In this document: positions 29,606 to 40,034 of the stretch, one piece after another
How positions within the stretch are numbered: position 1 is the first letter of the stretch
How the letters are laid out: every line of letters begins with the position of its first letter
Source: Acinetobacter silvestris
Lineage (GTDB): Bacteria > Pseudomonadota > Gammaproteobacteria > Pseudomonadales > Moraxellaceae
Direction: 5' to 3'
DNA: 64,000 nt
Assembly: GCF_002135235.1 (NCBI RefSeq)
Contig: NZ_NEGB01000003.1
Location: 186,001-250,000, forward strand
Position numbers and translations under genes: made by a program
Notes under the pieces: generated by a model
The model's database searches: none
What the model was told of the DNA's origin: nothing
What the model saw: only the letters and a program-made list of their open reading frames with translations

Positions 29606-30655
29606 CTATGGTGCAGGATTGGGTTGTTGACGATGAATATTTTCAATGCCTTGTAATATTTCTTCGGATAAATTGGTATCAAATGCAGCTATATTCTCTT
29701 TGAGTTGCTGCATCGTAGTTGCACCAATAATGGTGCTGGTGACGAAAAATTGTTGTTTAATAAATGCTAAAGCAAGTTGTGTTAAGCTGAGGCCATGTTT
29801 TTCTGCCAATAATGCATATTGTTCTGTAGCCCAGATACTTTCAGGATTGCTATAGCGTGAGAAACGAGAAAATAAACTAATCCGCCCAGTGGCAGGTTTT
29901 GCACCATGTCGATATTTACCGGTTAAATAACCAAAGGCAAGCGGAGAGTAGGCTAATAGTCCAATACCTTCATGTTGAGCAATTTCGGACATCCCAATTT
30001 CATAAGTGCGGTTTAATAAATTATAAGGATTTTGTACGCTGACTATTTTCTCAAGTCCTAATTTTTCCGCCAATTGTAGAAATTTCATGGTTCCCCAAGC
30101 TGTTTCATTAGACAGCCCGATATGGCGGATTCGTCCATTTCTGACTTCTTTGGAGAGTGCGATTAAAGTGTCCTCTAAAGGTGTGATGTCTATGCTCTGT
30201 TGAGCTTGCGGGTTGTTATAACCTAATACACCAAAGAAGTTAGTTGGGCGTTGTGGCCAATGTAGTTGATACAAATCAATATAATCAGTTTGTAAGCGCT
30301 TTAATGAACCATCAATGGCTGAAGAAATTTCACTTTCAATAAATTTAGTTTGGCCATTACGAATTTGGCTACCACCTTGTTGTGGCCCTGCTATTTTAGA
30401 TGCAATAAACAGTTGATCGCGTTGTCCATTTTTTGCAATCCAATTGCCAATCATGGTTTCAGTTGAGCCTTGAGTCTCAGGTTTAGGGGGAACAGGATAC
30501 ATTTCGGCAGTGTCCCAGAAATATAGTCCTTGATCTAAAGCATAGCTGAGTTGTTCAAAAGCTTCAGATTGAATATTTTGTTCGCCAAACGTCATCGTTC
30601 CTAAACAAATTTCAGGAACCAGTAATCCAGATTGGCCAAGTACTTTTAACTTCAT
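29606..30655 (-). CDS. Aldo/keto reductase, Tas-like
   Basis: A 349-residue NADP(H)-dependent aldo/keto reductase with a TIM-barrel fold. Catalytic residues are visible in FWDTAEMY (Asp, Tyr), IASKIAG (Lys) and LHWPQRP (His). The start MKLKVLGQSGLLVPEICLGT and PPKPETQGSTE are close to E. coli Tas. The natural substrate is not known. It is a single gene on the minus strand, between the M48 protease and crp. Confidence 0.9.
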   Translation of the reverse strand: MKLKVLGQSGLLVPEICLGTMTFGEQNIQSEAFEQLSYALDQGLYFWDTAEMYPVPPKPETQGSTETMIGNWIAKNGQRDQLFIASKIAGPQQGGSQIRNGQTKFIESEISSAIDGSLKRLQTDYIDLYQLHWPQRPTNFFGVLGYNNPQAQQSIDITPLEDTLIALSKEVRNGRIRHIGLSNETAWGTMKFLQLAEKLGLEKIVSVQNPYNLLNRTYEIGMSEIAQHEGIGLLAYSPLAFGYLTGKYRHGAKPATGRISLFSRFSRYSNPESIWATEQYALLAEKHGLSLTQLALAFIKQQFFVTSTIIGATTMQQLKENIAAFDTNLSEEILQGIENIHRQQPNPAP

Positions 30656-30774
30656 TTTAAAATATCCTTAAACAATAATGATTTAATTTTTCTCTTGAGC
30701 TTTGATCAATAAAATTTTGAAAAATTGATGATTAAAAAACAGCTGTGTTAAGTCAAACTCACTTAAATGGCATA

Positions 30775-30802
30775 AAAAAAGCAAATCCGAAGATTTGCTT
30801 TT
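30775..30802. terminator. Terminator after crp
   Basis: AAAAAAGCAAATC and GATTTGCTTTT around CGAA. It is symmetrical enough to act in both directions and lies 22 bases beyond the crp stop on the minus strand. Confidence 0.85.
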
Positions 30803-30823
30803 AATTGCTATTTAGCTGAGGAA

Positions 30824-31537
30824 TTACTCGTCAGCAGTGTTTAATTCATTTTCAGGGCTTGCAGATTCTTCTAATGAAACATCGAAGATTAGAATAGCTT
30901 TACCATCAGTTTCGATCATGCCTTGTTCTTCAAGTGTTTTAAGAACACGACCGACCATTTCACGTGAACAACCAACAATTCGCCCAATTTCTTGGCGAGT
31001 AATACGAATTTGACGGCCGTTTGGTAAAATCATCGCTTCTGGTTGCCCAGATAAGTCGATTAAGCAACGTGCGATACGACCAGAAACATCAATAAATGCA
31101 AGATCTGTCACTTTACGCGTTGTGTTCTTTAATCGGCGAACCAATTGAGCAAATACCGCATAGCTTAAGTCAGGATATTGTTTGCTGATTTCATGGAAAT
31201 TCTCATAAGAGATTTCAGCAATTTCACAGACATCACGAGTTCTGACTTCTGCAGTACGTTGTGGGTTTGACTCAAATAACCCCATTTCCCCAAAAAAATC
31301 CCCAGGGTTCAAATATGCTACAACAATTTCACGGTCATCATCTTCACGTAAAATAATTGAAACTGAACCTTTTAAAATAAGATACAGAGACTTTGACTCA
31401 GAACCTGCATCGATGATTGCTGTACGCTTCGGGAATCGATTAATGTGGGCTCTTTTGAGTAAAGCTTTGACTGATTCAGGTAGCTGGCCTGGAGACAAAG
31501 CATCTGTACTAAGTTGTTGTGCAAAATTAGAAGACAT
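30824..31537 (-). CDS. crp: cAMP-receptor-type global regulator (Crp/Vfr)
   Basis: A 237-residue CRP/FNR-family protein. The cyclic-nucleotide pocket appears as GDFFGEMGLFESNPQRTAEVRT (given in part), with the Glu and Arg that contact cAMP. The C-terminal helix-turn-helix is ITRQEIGRIVGCSREMVGRV, near identical in pattern to Crp and Vfr. It has an acidic C-terminal tail longer than E. coli Crp. It is transcribed divergently from the OsmC-family gene. In Acinetobacter this protein is the Vfr-like global regulator. Confidence 0.9.
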   Translation of the reverse strand: MSSNFAQQLSTDALSPGQLPESVKALLKRAHINRFPKRTAIIDAGSESKSLYLILKGSVSIILREDDDREIVVAYLNPGDFFGEMGLFESNPQRTAEVRTRDVCEIAEISYENFHEISKQYPDLSYAVFAQLVRRLKNTTRKVTDLAFIDVSGRIARCLIDLSGQPEAMILPNGRQIRITRQEIGRIVGCSREMVGRVLKTLEEQGMIETDGKAILIFDVSLEESASPENELNTADE

Positions 31538-31688
31538 GCTAAAAAATTCCGAATTGGATAGTAACTAGATCTGCTGATCTAAATTGAACTCGTCACATAG
31601 GAGCAGTAGAGATGAAATTCCTTATCAACTCATTTTATGCTAGTGTACAGGTACCCTGTAAATCTATAGTTTTTTTAAGGTAGTTGCA

Positions 31689-32108
31689 ATGCAAACTAGC
31701 GTTCATTGGTTAGAGAATGTTGCTTTTGAAGCAAAATCAGAAAGTGGACACCAAATCGTGATGGATGGCTCATCAGCGTATGGTGGTGAAAACCGTGGTC
31801 CACGTCCTATGGAGTTGATATTAATGGGACTTGGTGGTTGTGCTTCGTTTGATATTGTGACGATATTAAAGAAATCTCGTCAAGATGTGACAGGTGTTGT
31901 GTGTGAGTTGAAAGCTGAGCGTGCAGAAACTATTCCTGCAGTTTTTACCAAAATTCATTTGCACTTTGTTGTGACTGGCAATGATGTTAAAGAGAAGCAA
32001 GTAGCTAAAGCTGTTGAACTCTCTGCAGAAAAGTATTGTTCTGCGAGTAAAATGCTTGCTGATGGTGGTGTTGAAATTAGTCATGATTTTGAAATTAAAC
32101 CAGCCTAA
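31689..32108 (+). CDS. OsmC-family protein
   Basis: A 139-residue protein of the OsmC/Ohr fold. The redox cysteines are in GGCASFDIV (near residue 48) and EKYCSASKML (near residue 120). The length and sequence (YGGENRGPRPMELILMGLGG) fit the YhfA-like OsmC branch. Such proteins reduce organic hydroperoxides, though the activity of this branch is not settled. It is divergent from crp, and many gammaproteobacteria keep a yhfA-like gene beside crp. Confidence 0.88.
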   Translation: MQTSVHWLENVAFEAKSESGHQIVMDGSSAYGGENRGPRPMELILMGLGGCASFDIVTILKKSRQDVTGVVCELKAERAETIPAVFTKIHLHFVVTGNDVKEKQVAKAVELSAEKYCSASKMLADGGVEISHDFEIKPA

Positions 32109-32125
32109 TAACTACAAATTTCAAC

Positions 32126-32156
32126 AAAAAAGCTAATGACTACAATTGGCTTTTTT
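32126..32156 (+). terminator. Rho-independent terminator after the OsmC gene
   Basis: AAAAAAGCTAAT pairs with ATTGGCTTTTTT (one T-G pair) around a 7-base loop. Confidence 0.8.
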
Positions 32157-32298
32157 AATCGTTTTCATATAAAAAAGAGATGACTGGATAGATATTATTT
32201 GTTCACAATTAATTATTACAAAATATGTTTTTTATAAAAGCTTAGGCAGATTATTTAGATTTTACAAAATATTGATTTTTAAATGACAGATGATTTTA

Positions 32299-33098
32299 TT
32301 ATCGGGCTAAAAATAATTGAGGATCGACTCTCGCATTATTCAAATTCATGCCCCAATGTAAATGTGGGCCAGTGACTCGCCCTGTTTGACCCACTAATCC
32401 CAATAATGCACCTTGTTTTATGGGTTGTCCTTTTTGAACATTAATCTGGCTTAAATGACAAAACATACTGATTAAGCCCTGACCATGATCAATCAGTACA
32501 GTATTCCCATTAAAAAATAATGCCCAGTAGCAACGACCATACCATCTGCAGGAGCAATGACTTTTTGTCCGATAGGTGCTGGAATATCTAGTCCAGAATG
32601 TGGTGCACGTTCTTCTCCATTAAAAAAGCGTTTACGTCCAAATGAATTGCTAAACTTGCCAGTTGTAGGTCGAATGAATTGTGGAAAACTTATCCAGTTT
32701 GTGGGGGTGAATGATGTATATATATCATTTTGTTCTTTAGCTTCTTGCGCATAACGATCTAATTGAGCCTGCTTCGGATTCACATAATCATTATTTTTAA
32801 CGGTTAAGTGTTGTTCTGCATATGAATAAGCCTTAATTTCAATTGGAATGACTCCAGCGTTGGTTTGGAGTTGTAAAGAACCGATAGGCGTTGAAAGCGG
32901 GATTCCAAATATTGCGTATTTTGTATTTGCTTCTTGTATTACTAAAATAGGGGCATTTTTAAAAGTAACATGAGTAATATTTGGATTTAAAGGAATAACC
33001 GCAATTCCACCAGCTCGACGCGAATCTTGGGGGAGTTGTGCGTAGAGTGTTGTTATAGAAAGTGATAATAAAACTAATACAGAGTTTGAAAAGTTCAT
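32299..33098 (-). pseudogene. M23-family peptidase broken by one missing base
   Basis: The frame from 33098 encodes a signal peptide, a linker domain and the first half of a LytM/M23 peptidase domain ([20 protein letters not shown], first zinc ligands), then stops at about 32493. The other frame continues directly with [18 protein letters not shown], ..., [17 protein letters not shown] (HxH ligand) to a stop at 32299. The break is in a run of six A/T bases; one more base restores an uninterrupted protein of about 266 residues. As written the protein lacks its second zinc motif and would be inactive. An intact gene with a sequencing error is equally possible. Confidence 0.8.
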
Positions 33099-33376
33099 GA
33101 TTAATCACGGTGAACTAAAATATGGTATTAAAGTATGCTGATTTAAAAAAGCTTGAGCAAGTTAGGTTTTATTCATTAAGCATTCAAAAGTTCCCTTTCA
33201 ATAGCGCACTTTTTATTTTAAGGGTTAAAAAATAACTATTTTAATAAAAAGATCCTATTACAGATATAAAAAGTAACTTGAAAAAGACCGAATATGCACG
33301 CATATTATAACTGTGGTTTAAGAGTGTTTGGTTATTTCTTAGTGATTGATAAATAAAATATTTTTAGTCTTTTGTG

Positions 33377-33403
33377 TTGAAAAAAATGAAACCATTCCCA
33401 TAT
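33377..33403 (+). promoter_or_regulatory. Sigma-32-like heat-shock promoter of clpB
   Basis: TTGAAA (33377-33382), a 13-base spacer and TCCCATAT (33396-33403) match the sigma-32 pattern TTGAAA / CCCCATNT. The clpB ATG is 40 bases downstream. The sigma-32 gene is in the same window at 52507. Confidence 0.65.
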
Positions 33404-33442
33404 ATCCATTAACTTGAAAATTTGTTGTGAGGAAAAATAAGA

Positions 33443-36022
33443 ATGCGTTTTGAAAAATTTACAAATCGCTTACAACAAGCGTTATCAGATGCCCAATCTT
33501 TAGCGATGGGTAAAGACAATACCGCAATTGAAGGTATTCATATTCTCTCTGCACTATTGGATGAGCCATCTAATATTAGCTTGTTACAGCAGGCGGGTGC
33601 GAACTTACGTGATCTGCAAACCAAGTTACAACAAGCATTAAATGATGCAGCAACGATTGCACATCCAACGGGCGATATTAATTTAAACCCTGAAGCTGTA
33701 CGTGCTTTGAATTTAGCAGATAGCTATGCACAAAAGGCAGGGGATGAATTTTTATCTACGGATTGGGTCATTCTTGCTTTAGCAGAAACTGGTACAACTA
33801 AAACATTATTAAATAGCGTAGGCGTGACAACGGATAGGCTACGTAAAGCAATTGAAAATATTCGAGGTGGTGACAAAGTTATGGCAAATAACCATGAAGA
33901 CCAACGAGACTCTCTAAATAAATACACCCTTGATTTAACTGAACGTGCAATGTCAGGTAAATTAGATCCTGTGATTGGTCGTGATGAAGAAATTCGTCGT
34001 ACCATACAGGTTTTATCGCGTCGTACTAAAAATAATCCAGTACTCATTGGTGAGCCAGGTGTAGGTAAAACTGCAATTGTAGAAGGCTTGGCGCAACGTA
34101 TTGTTAATGGTGAAGTACCAGAAAGTCTCAAAGGTAAACGCGTATTATCTTTGGATTTAGGCTCGTTGCTTGCGGGTGCAAAATATCGCGGTGAGTTCGA
34201 AGAGCGTTTAAAAGCATTATTGAAAGACCTTGCAAAATATGAAGGTGAAATCATCCTCTTTATCGATGAATTGCATACCTTGGTCGGTGCAGGTAAGGGT
34301 GATGGTGCAATGGATGCAGGCAATATGTTAAAGCCTGCTCTAGCACGTGGTGAATTACGTTGCGTAGGTGCAACCACGTTAGATGAGTATCGTCAATATA
34401 TTGAAAAAGACGCAGCTTTAGAACGCCGTTTCCAAAAAGTTTTGGTAGATGAGCCAAGTGTAGAAGACACCATTGCGATTTTACGTGGTTTGAAAGAGAA
34501 ATATGCCACTCATCATGGTGTGCAAATTCTCGATTCAGCAATTATTGCTGCGGCAAAAATGTCGCATCGTTATATTACAGATCGTCAGTTACCAGACAAA
34601 GCAATTGATTTGATTGATGAGGCCGCTTCACGGATCAAAATGGAAATTGACTCTAAACCAGAGCCATTGGATCGTTTAGATCGACGCTTAATTCAATTGA
34701 AAATGCAATTGGAAGCTGTGAAAAAAGATGCTGATTCCGTCAGTAAAATTGAAGTTGAAAACTTGGAAAAACAAATCGAAGAAGTTCAGCGAGAGTATAA
34801 CAATCTGGAAGAAGTTTGGCGTGCTGAAAAAACCTTAGTGGAAGGCACGAATCAAGCGCAAGTTGAGTTGGACAAAGCACGTACTGCATTTGATAAAGCA
34901 CAGCGTGAAGGTGATTTGGCAGAAGCGAGTCGCTTGCAATATGGTGTTATTCCAGAATTGCAAAAACGCTTGGCTGAAGAAGAAGTTGCAGAAGTGAATG
35001 AAGAGCCAAAACTCATTCGAACTAAAGTGACTGAAAATGAAATTGCTGAAGTGGTGAGTGCAGCAACAGGAATTCCTGTATCGAAAATGCTGCAAGGTGA
35101 ACGTGAAAAGCTTTTAAATATGGAAGGCTTCTTACATAACCGTGTGGTTGGGCAAGATGAGGCTGTAGTAGCGGTATCTAATGCAGTACGCCGTTCACGG
35201 GCAGGCTTGTCGGATCCAAACCGTCCAAGTGGTTCATTCTTGTTCCTTGGGCCAACAGGTGTCGGTAAAACAGAGTTGACAAAAGCACTCGCAAACTTCT
35301 TGTTTGATAGTGATGATGCCATGATTCGTATTGATATGAGTGAATTCATGGAGAAGCACTCTGTCAGCCGTTTAGTGGGAGCACCTCCAGGTTATGTGGG
35401 TTATGAAGAAGGCGGTGTTTTAACTGAAGCTGTACGTCGTAAACCCTATAGTGTGGTGTTGTTTGATGAGGTTGAGAAGGCGCATCCAGATGTATTTAAC
35501 ATCTTACTTCAAGTGTTGGATGATGGTCGTTTAACGGATTCACAAGGCCGAGTGATTGATTTTAAAAATACGGTGATTGTCATGACATCCAACCTTGGTT
35601 CACAAGACGTTCGTGAGCTGGGTGATGGTGCAACTGATGATGAAGTGCGTACGGTGGTTATGAATGCTGTTTCACAGCATTTCCGTCCGGAGTTTATTAA
35701 TCGTATTGATGAGCTGGTGGTTTTCCACTCATTGAAAAAATCACAAATTCGTGGCATTGCGGATATTCAATTGGATCGTTTACGTTCTCGCTTGAATGAC
35801 CGCGACATTGGCTTGAAAGTGGATGATGCTGCTTTTGATTTGTTGATTGAAGCTGGCTTTGACCCGCTGTATGGTGCGCGTCCATTAAAACGTGCTATTC
35901 AGCAACAAGTTGAGAATCCGCTTGCTCAGAAAATTTTAGCAGGTGATTTTATTTTAGGTGATACCATTTTAATTGGTGCTGAAAATGGGCATCTTAGCTT
36001 TGATAAGTTGAAACTTAGTTAA
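33443..36022 (+). CDS. clpB: Disaggregase chaperone ClpB
   Basis: ClpB rescues aggregated proteins together with DnaK. The 859-residue protein has the repeated N-domain (1-150), the first AAA+ module with [15 protein letters not shown] near residue 203, the middle coiled coil (about 405-530), and the second AAA+ module with [15 protein letters not shown] near residue 606. The absence of a C-terminal ClpP-binding loop and the long coiled coil separate it from ClpA/ClpC. A sigma-32-like promoter precedes it and a strong terminator follows. Confidence 0.97.
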   Translation: MRFEKFTNRLQQALSDAQSLAMGKDNTAIEGIHILSALLDEPSNISLLQQAGANLRDLQTKLQQALNDAATIAHPTGDINLNPEAVRALNLADSYAQKAGDEFLSTDWVILALAETGTTKTLLNSVGVTTDRLRKAIENIRGGDKVMANNHEDQRDSLNKYTLDLTERAMSGKLDPVIGRDEEIRRTIQVLSRRTKNNPVLIGEPGVGKTAIVEGLAQRIVNGEVPESLKGKRVLSLDLGSLLAGAKYRGEFEERLKALLKDLAKYEGEIILFIDELHTLVGAGKGDGAMDAGNMLKPALARGELRCVGATTLDEYRQYIEKDAALERRFQKVLVDEPSVEDTIAILRGLKEKYATHHGVQILDSAIIAAAKMSHRYITDRQLPDKAIDLIDEAASRIKMEIDSKPEPLDRLDRRLIQLKMQLEAVKKDADSVSKIEVENLEKQIEEVQREYNNLEEVWRAEKTLVEGTNQAQVELDKARTAFDKAQREGDLAEASRLQYGVIPELQKRLAEEEVAEVNEEPKLIRTKVTENEIAEVVSAATGIPVSKMLQGEREKLLNMEGFLHNRVVGQDEAVVAVSNAVRRSRAGLSDPNRPSGSFLFLGPTGVGKTELTKALANFLFDSDDAMIRIDMSEFMEKHSVSRLVGAPPGYVGYEEGGVLTEAVRRKPYSVVLFDEVEKAHPDVFNILLQVLDDGRLTDSQGRVIDFKNTVIVMTSNLGSQDVRELGDGATDDEVRTVVMNAVSQHFRPEFINRIDELVVFHSLKKSQIRGIADIQLDRLRSRLNDRDIGLKVDDAAFDLLIEAGFDPLYGARPLKRAIQQQVENPLAQKILAGDFILGDTILIGAENGHLSFDKLKLS

Positions 36023-36037
36023 TTTTGCGTTGTCCAT

Positions 36038-36067
36038 AAAAAAACCCAGCTTTGGCTGGGTTTTTTT
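36038..36067 (+). terminator. Rho-independent terminator after clpB
   Basis: CCCAGC and GCTGGG around TTTG, flanked by seven A and seven T residues. Confidence 0.93.
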
Positions 36068-36369
36068 ATTCAGGTTACAGGTGTACCTGAGTTTACTCAG
36101 GTGAATTAAATGATTTTGAATTAATGATATTGGTTTTAAATGGTATGTTTTTAAATAAATCCAAGATTGTGAGTTTAAGCAGGGGGAATATGTTTAATAG
36201 ATGCAATAGATGGTGAAGCCTAATGTAGATTTGATTTTTTATTATAAATAACAGAAAAATATATAGTTTTAAATAACATACCTATTATCGGGAAGATTGT
36301 TCTTGATATTGCAGTTGACATGGAAAGTTGTTAGCGTTGAACAGGAATAATAAAAATGGATTAGGGGTT
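36068..36369. other. Intergenic region after clpB
   Basis: About 300 A/T-rich bases without a gene or clear hairpin; it should hold the promoter of the secreted protein at 36370. Confidence 0.4.
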
Positions 36370-36825
36370 ATGAGAATTAAAACCAAGAAATATAAGCACG
36401 TTGTTTTTACTGCTTTAGTGTTATCAGGCGTTGTTTGGGGCATTGTACCAAGTTTTGCAGTAGCCTCTTTGGATGATGCATCGTTGGCTCAGGAAAGTAT
36501 CCATTTAGAAACATTGACACCGACAGTGATCACTGCTTTAAAAGAAAGTGTTGATTTATCAGCTGAAAGTCAACAAATACTTTATGACAAAATTGCACAA
36601 CAGCGCACAGATGATCAACAAGAAAATATGATTGACAGTAGTGTGTTGACAGATTATCAGTTACAAAAGATTGAAGAGAATATCACCACGGGATTGGACG
36701 AGAAACAAGCTTTTATCCCGGCTAAATATCGAACAGTTGAATATGGCGTGAGTGCAAAAAATAATATGGTAAGAGTCACGACTGAAGATAAAATTACCAT
36801 CTATGTCAGTCGTGACACTCACTAA
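36370..36825 (+). CDS. Secreted protein of unknown function
   Basis: The ATG at 36370 follows AGGGG; an open extension to a TTG at 36328 is less likely. The 151-residue product starts with a basic stretch (MRIKTKKYKH), a hydrophobic segment and a probable signal-peptidase site near FAVAS, so it is exported. The mature part is polar, helical and without cysteines, ending in VRVTTEDKITIYVSRD. No family is recognised. It converges with rlmKL, only 10 bases away. Confidence 0.65.
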   Translation: MRIKTKKYKHVVFTALVLSGVVWGIVPSFAVASLDDASLAQESIHLETLTPTVITALKESVDLSAESQQILYDKIAQQRTDDQQENMIDSSVLTDYQLQKIEENITTGLDEKQAFIPAKYRTVEYGVSAKNNMVRVTTEDKITIYVSRDTH

Positions 36826-36835
36826 AGTTTAAAAA

Positions 36836-39040
36836 TTACACTGGATGATGAGTGATTTTCCAAGCTTTATGAATTTTAGTATTACGTTTGAAGTCTAGAC
36901 CAATCGTTTCACTGGTGATTTCCTCAACATTAAACATCGCTTGAACTTCTTCATCCATTTCAAAACCACGATAGTTATTTGAAAAATATAAAGTTCCTGC
37001 AGTGGTCAAACGATTCATTGCTCGTTTTAATAACGAGTTATGGTCACGTTGTACATCAAAAGTACCGTGGAATTTTTTCGAGTTAGAGAATGTTGGTGGA
37101 TCGATAAAGATAAGATCATATTGTTCGTGACCTTCTTTTAGCCATTCAAAACAATCACCTGCAAAGAATTGGTGTTGTTGGTCTGGATGATCGACGGTTA
37201 AGCCATTCAGTACAAAGTTTTCTTTAGACCAATTTAAATAGGTATTGGAAAGATCGACACTGGTCGTACTTGCAGCGCCGCCTAAAGCAGCATGTACGCT
37301 TGCAGTAGAGGTATAGCTATACAGATTTAAGAAATGTTTACCTTTGGCTTCAGCAGCAATACGTAAACGCATTTGACGGTGGTCAAGGAATAGACCTGTA
37401 TCTAAATAGTCAGTTAAATTGACTAAAAATTTTGCTTTGCCTTCTTGTACAATAAAACGCTTAGAAGCAGTACTTTGTTTGGCGTATTGAGTTTTACCTT
37501 CTTGGCGTGCACGTGTTTTGATAAAGATCGCATCACGACCTAAACCAGTCACGGCACGAATTGATGCAAGTGCTAAGTTAAAGCGTTTCTTGGCTTTTTC
37601 AGGATCAATGATTTTAGGTGGTGCGTATTCTTGTACGTGTAAACGATCGCCGTATAAATCGACTGCAACATTAAAATCAGGTAAATCGGCATCATATAAA
37701 CGTAAGCAATAAATACCTTCTTTTACTGCCCATTTTTTCAAAGTTTGCATATTCTTTTGCAAACGATTGGTAAAGTCTTCTGCACCTTCAATCGCTTCAA
37801 ATTGTTGCGGCTGCCAAGTTTCTAGGAAAGGATGCATGACTGTTGCAGGTTTAATATCACCAAAACGAATATAAATAGGGAGCTTACCATTCATTAAACG
37901 TAATAGTTGTGGATTGTTGAATGCTAAAACATCGGCTTGTTCAACAGCAGCAGCAATTACAGCAGCATATTGATTTGGAAAGTTTTTCTGTAATAAAGCA
38001 GATAAACCCAAATATAAAGAACGGTTTGATGCTTTTTCACCTAGACGCTCACCATAAGGCGGGTTAGTCACGATAAATGAAGTTTTACCTTCAGTTTGGA
38101 AATCAGGCCAATCTGCTAATGTACGTTCTTCAATACGAATTGAATCCAATTGATCTTCAAAACCGGCAGCAATAATATTATGTTTAGTCGCTTTTACTGC
38201 TTCCCAATCTGCATCATAGGCATAGAATTGTGGTAAATCATCTTCTAAGGCTTTTTGATGGCGTTCTGCTGCTTCAGCTTTAATGGACATCCATAATTCA
38301 TGGTCATGTCCATTCCAGCCATTAAAACCGAAACGACGCACGAAACCAGGTGCGCGGTCGGTCAACATCATTAATGCTTCAATGATAAATGTACCAGAAC
38401 CACACATTGGATCTAAAATAATATCTGGATTACGTTCTTTAAGTTTAGCTTTGTATAGAATCGCCGCTGCAAGATTTTCTTTAATCGGTGCATCGGTCAT
38501 ATAGTGACGGTAGCCACGTTTATGTAAAGAATCCCCAGATAAATCTAAGCAATAGGTATGTTCTGTTTTACCTGCTAATACATATAGTGTAATTTCAGGT
38601 TGTTTAATATCAATACTTGGACGTTTGCCCACTGCTTCCATAAAGGCATCAACGACACCGTCTTTCACACGTAAAGTGGCGAATTGACTATTGACCTTAA
38701 TTTCACGTTCAACATGCAAACGAACGGCAAAGGTGCTCTGTGGTGCGAAGATGAGTGACCAATCGAAGCTATTGGCGCCTTCGTATAATTCTTCGGCAAC
38801 ATCACGTGCATCATGAGTGAATTCTAATTCATGGGTATGAATCGGAGTGAGTACACGAGAGGCAAGGCGTGACCACATACACACGCGGTAAGCTTGTTCT
38901 AATGTACCTTTGAAAATTAATCGACCCGGAAAACGTTCAATGTTTTGAACCCCTAAACCTTCAATTTCTTCTTGAAGTAAGGTTTCTAGTCCATCCGCAC
39001 AGGTGACCCAATATGTAGAAAGACGTGGTTTCGAATTCAT
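36836..39040 (-). CDS. rlmL: Bifunctional 23S rRNA methyltransferase RlmKL
   Basis: It methylates G2069 (m7G) and G2445 (m2G) of 23S rRNA. The 734-residue protein has an N-terminal THUMP domain, a first methyltransferase domain with DPMCGSGTFIIEAL and NPPYGERLGE, and a second with the motif DPPTFSNSKK near residue 650. The start at 39040 (MNSKPRLST) follows GGAAA; six extra upstream codons are open. This is the fused RlmK-RlmL of gammaproteobacteria. Confidence 0.95.
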   Translation of the reverse strand: MNSKPRLSTYWVTCADGLETLLQEEIEGLGVQNIERFPGRLIFKGTLEQAYRVCMWSRLASRVLTPIHTHELEFTHDARDVAEELYEGANSFDWSLIFAPQSTFAVRLHVEREIKVNSQFATLRVKDGVVDAFMEAVGKRPSIDIKQPEITLYVLAGKTEHTYCLDLSGDSLHKRGYRHYMTDAPIKENLAAAILYKAKLKERNPDIILDPMCGSGTFIIEALMMLTDRAPGFVRRFGFNGWNGHDHELWMSIKAEAAERHQKALEDDLPQFYAYDADWEAVKATKHNIIAAGFEDQLDSIRIEERTLADWPDFQTEGKTSFIVTNPPYGERLGEKASNRSLYLGLSALLQKNFPNQYAAVIAAAVEQADVLAFNNPQLLRLMNGKLPIYIRFGDIKPATVMHPFLETWQPQQFEAIEGAEDFTNRLQKNMQTLKKWAVKEGIYCLRLYDADLPDFNVAVDLYGDRLHVQEYAPPKIIDPEKAKKRFNLALASIRAVTGLGRDAIFIKTRARQEGKTQYAKQSTASKRFIVQEGKAKFLVNLTDYLDTGLFLDHRQMRLRIAAEAKGKHFLNLYSYTSTASVHAALGGAASTTSVDLSNTYLNWSKENFVLNGLTVDHPDQQHQFFAGDCFEWLKEGHEQYDLIFIDPPTFSNSKKFHGTFDVQRDHNSLLKRAMNRLTTAGTLYFSNNYRGFEMDEEVQAMFNVEEITSETIGLDFKRNTKIHKAWKITHHPV

Positions 39041-39444
39041 GAACATTTCCAAAGACAATAAAGCAATCTGCTATTTTAACGTATTTTACTGACGAAAACT
39101 CATCGAATAAAAGACATGAATGTATTTTTTATCTTTGCTGTTTATAAAATTGATTTGGCATGCTTTTAATGTGTTGAAAATATATACCGTATTCTTTGTG
39201 TTATTTATTTTGATGCCATTCGCTTTAGTCTATATAAATATTCTAATCAACAATGTGAATCATCATTTTTAAATCGACTTTTGTCTTTAACTTTGGCGGT
39301 TTCTAAGTTTATTAAGAAAAATCAGTTTCAATCAAAACAATTAAATTAAAAGTGGTATGGATTTTGCTAAATAAAAATAATTAAAAAACAGTCGATTAAT
39401 TCTGTATTGATCGAACTTTAACTGAGTTAAACAAGGGGAAAGAC
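39041..39444. other. Divergent intergenic region
   Basis: About 400 A/T-rich bases between rlmKL and a small hypothetical gene. No gene, tRNA or strong palindrome was seen. Confidence 0.5.
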
Positions 39445-39807
39445 ATGCAGAGTGAATTTAATCAAAGTTTTGAGGCACAAGGTGAAGCCTTTTCAATTGC
39501 AACCTTAATGTATGCAAGACTTCGACGTATGTTTGGTCGAATTATTGATGTGATGTATGTGGTTCAAGATAAAGATTACGCATGCTATGTAATTGCTTTT
39601 GCTATTGCGACAGAGGATGATGAGTTGAAACGGCTGGCATCTAGAATGCAGGCTTTAATAGAACAAGAAGTTGAATCTCAATCTAAAACATCGGATGCTT
39701 TAGTGCAGCAAGGCACCGTTATACACCCCATAGCAGAGCAGACCGAAATAATCGATGAGGTTTATCAAGCCCAGATTTCACATCACTATATTGGTGCATT
39801 GCGATAA
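39445..39807 (+). CDS. Conserved-looking small protein of unknown function
   Basis: A 120-residue soluble protein with a strong ribosome site (AAGGGGAAAG). The first 70 residues look structured (IATLMYARLRRMFGRIIDVM, YACYVIAFAIATEDDE), and the rest is more polar. There is no signal peptide, no cysteine motif and no known domain that I recognise. A 13-base-arm hairpin follows. The product is probably cytoplasmic; no function can be assigned from the neighbours rlmKL and pyrB. Confidence 0.7.
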   Translation: MQSEFNQSFEAQGEAFSIATLMYARLRRMFGRIIDVMYVVQDKDYACYVIAFAIATEDDELKRLASRMQALIEQEVESQSKTSDALVQQGTVIHPIAEQTEIIDEVYQAQISHHYIGALR

Positions 39808-39810
39808 TAT

Positions 39811-39844
39811 GTAGGCTCTAAATAGCACTTTTATTTAGAGCCTA
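39811..39844 (+). terminator. Hairpin after the small gene
   Basis: TAGGCTCTAAATA and TATTTAGAGCCTA around a 7-base loop. There is no T-run, so termination is uncertain. Confidence 0.5.
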
Positions 39845-40034
39845 TGCTAAAAATGGTGTAGTTGTGAACGCAGCCCGATAAAATAAATGGATTTAAGGTA
39901 AAGCTAAATGTTTGAAAATATATGGACTATATGGTTGATTTAAGTAAATACTCTTTTGAGTGATTAAAACTTCAACTGCTAAAGTCGCTAAAATGTCTGT
40001 ATAATATGTCAACTTAACCTCTCAGGAATCTCTC

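Noticed and set aside
33724..34377. A 217-codon open frame opposite to clpB
   Set aside because: Antisense shadow of the conserved ClpB coding sequence.
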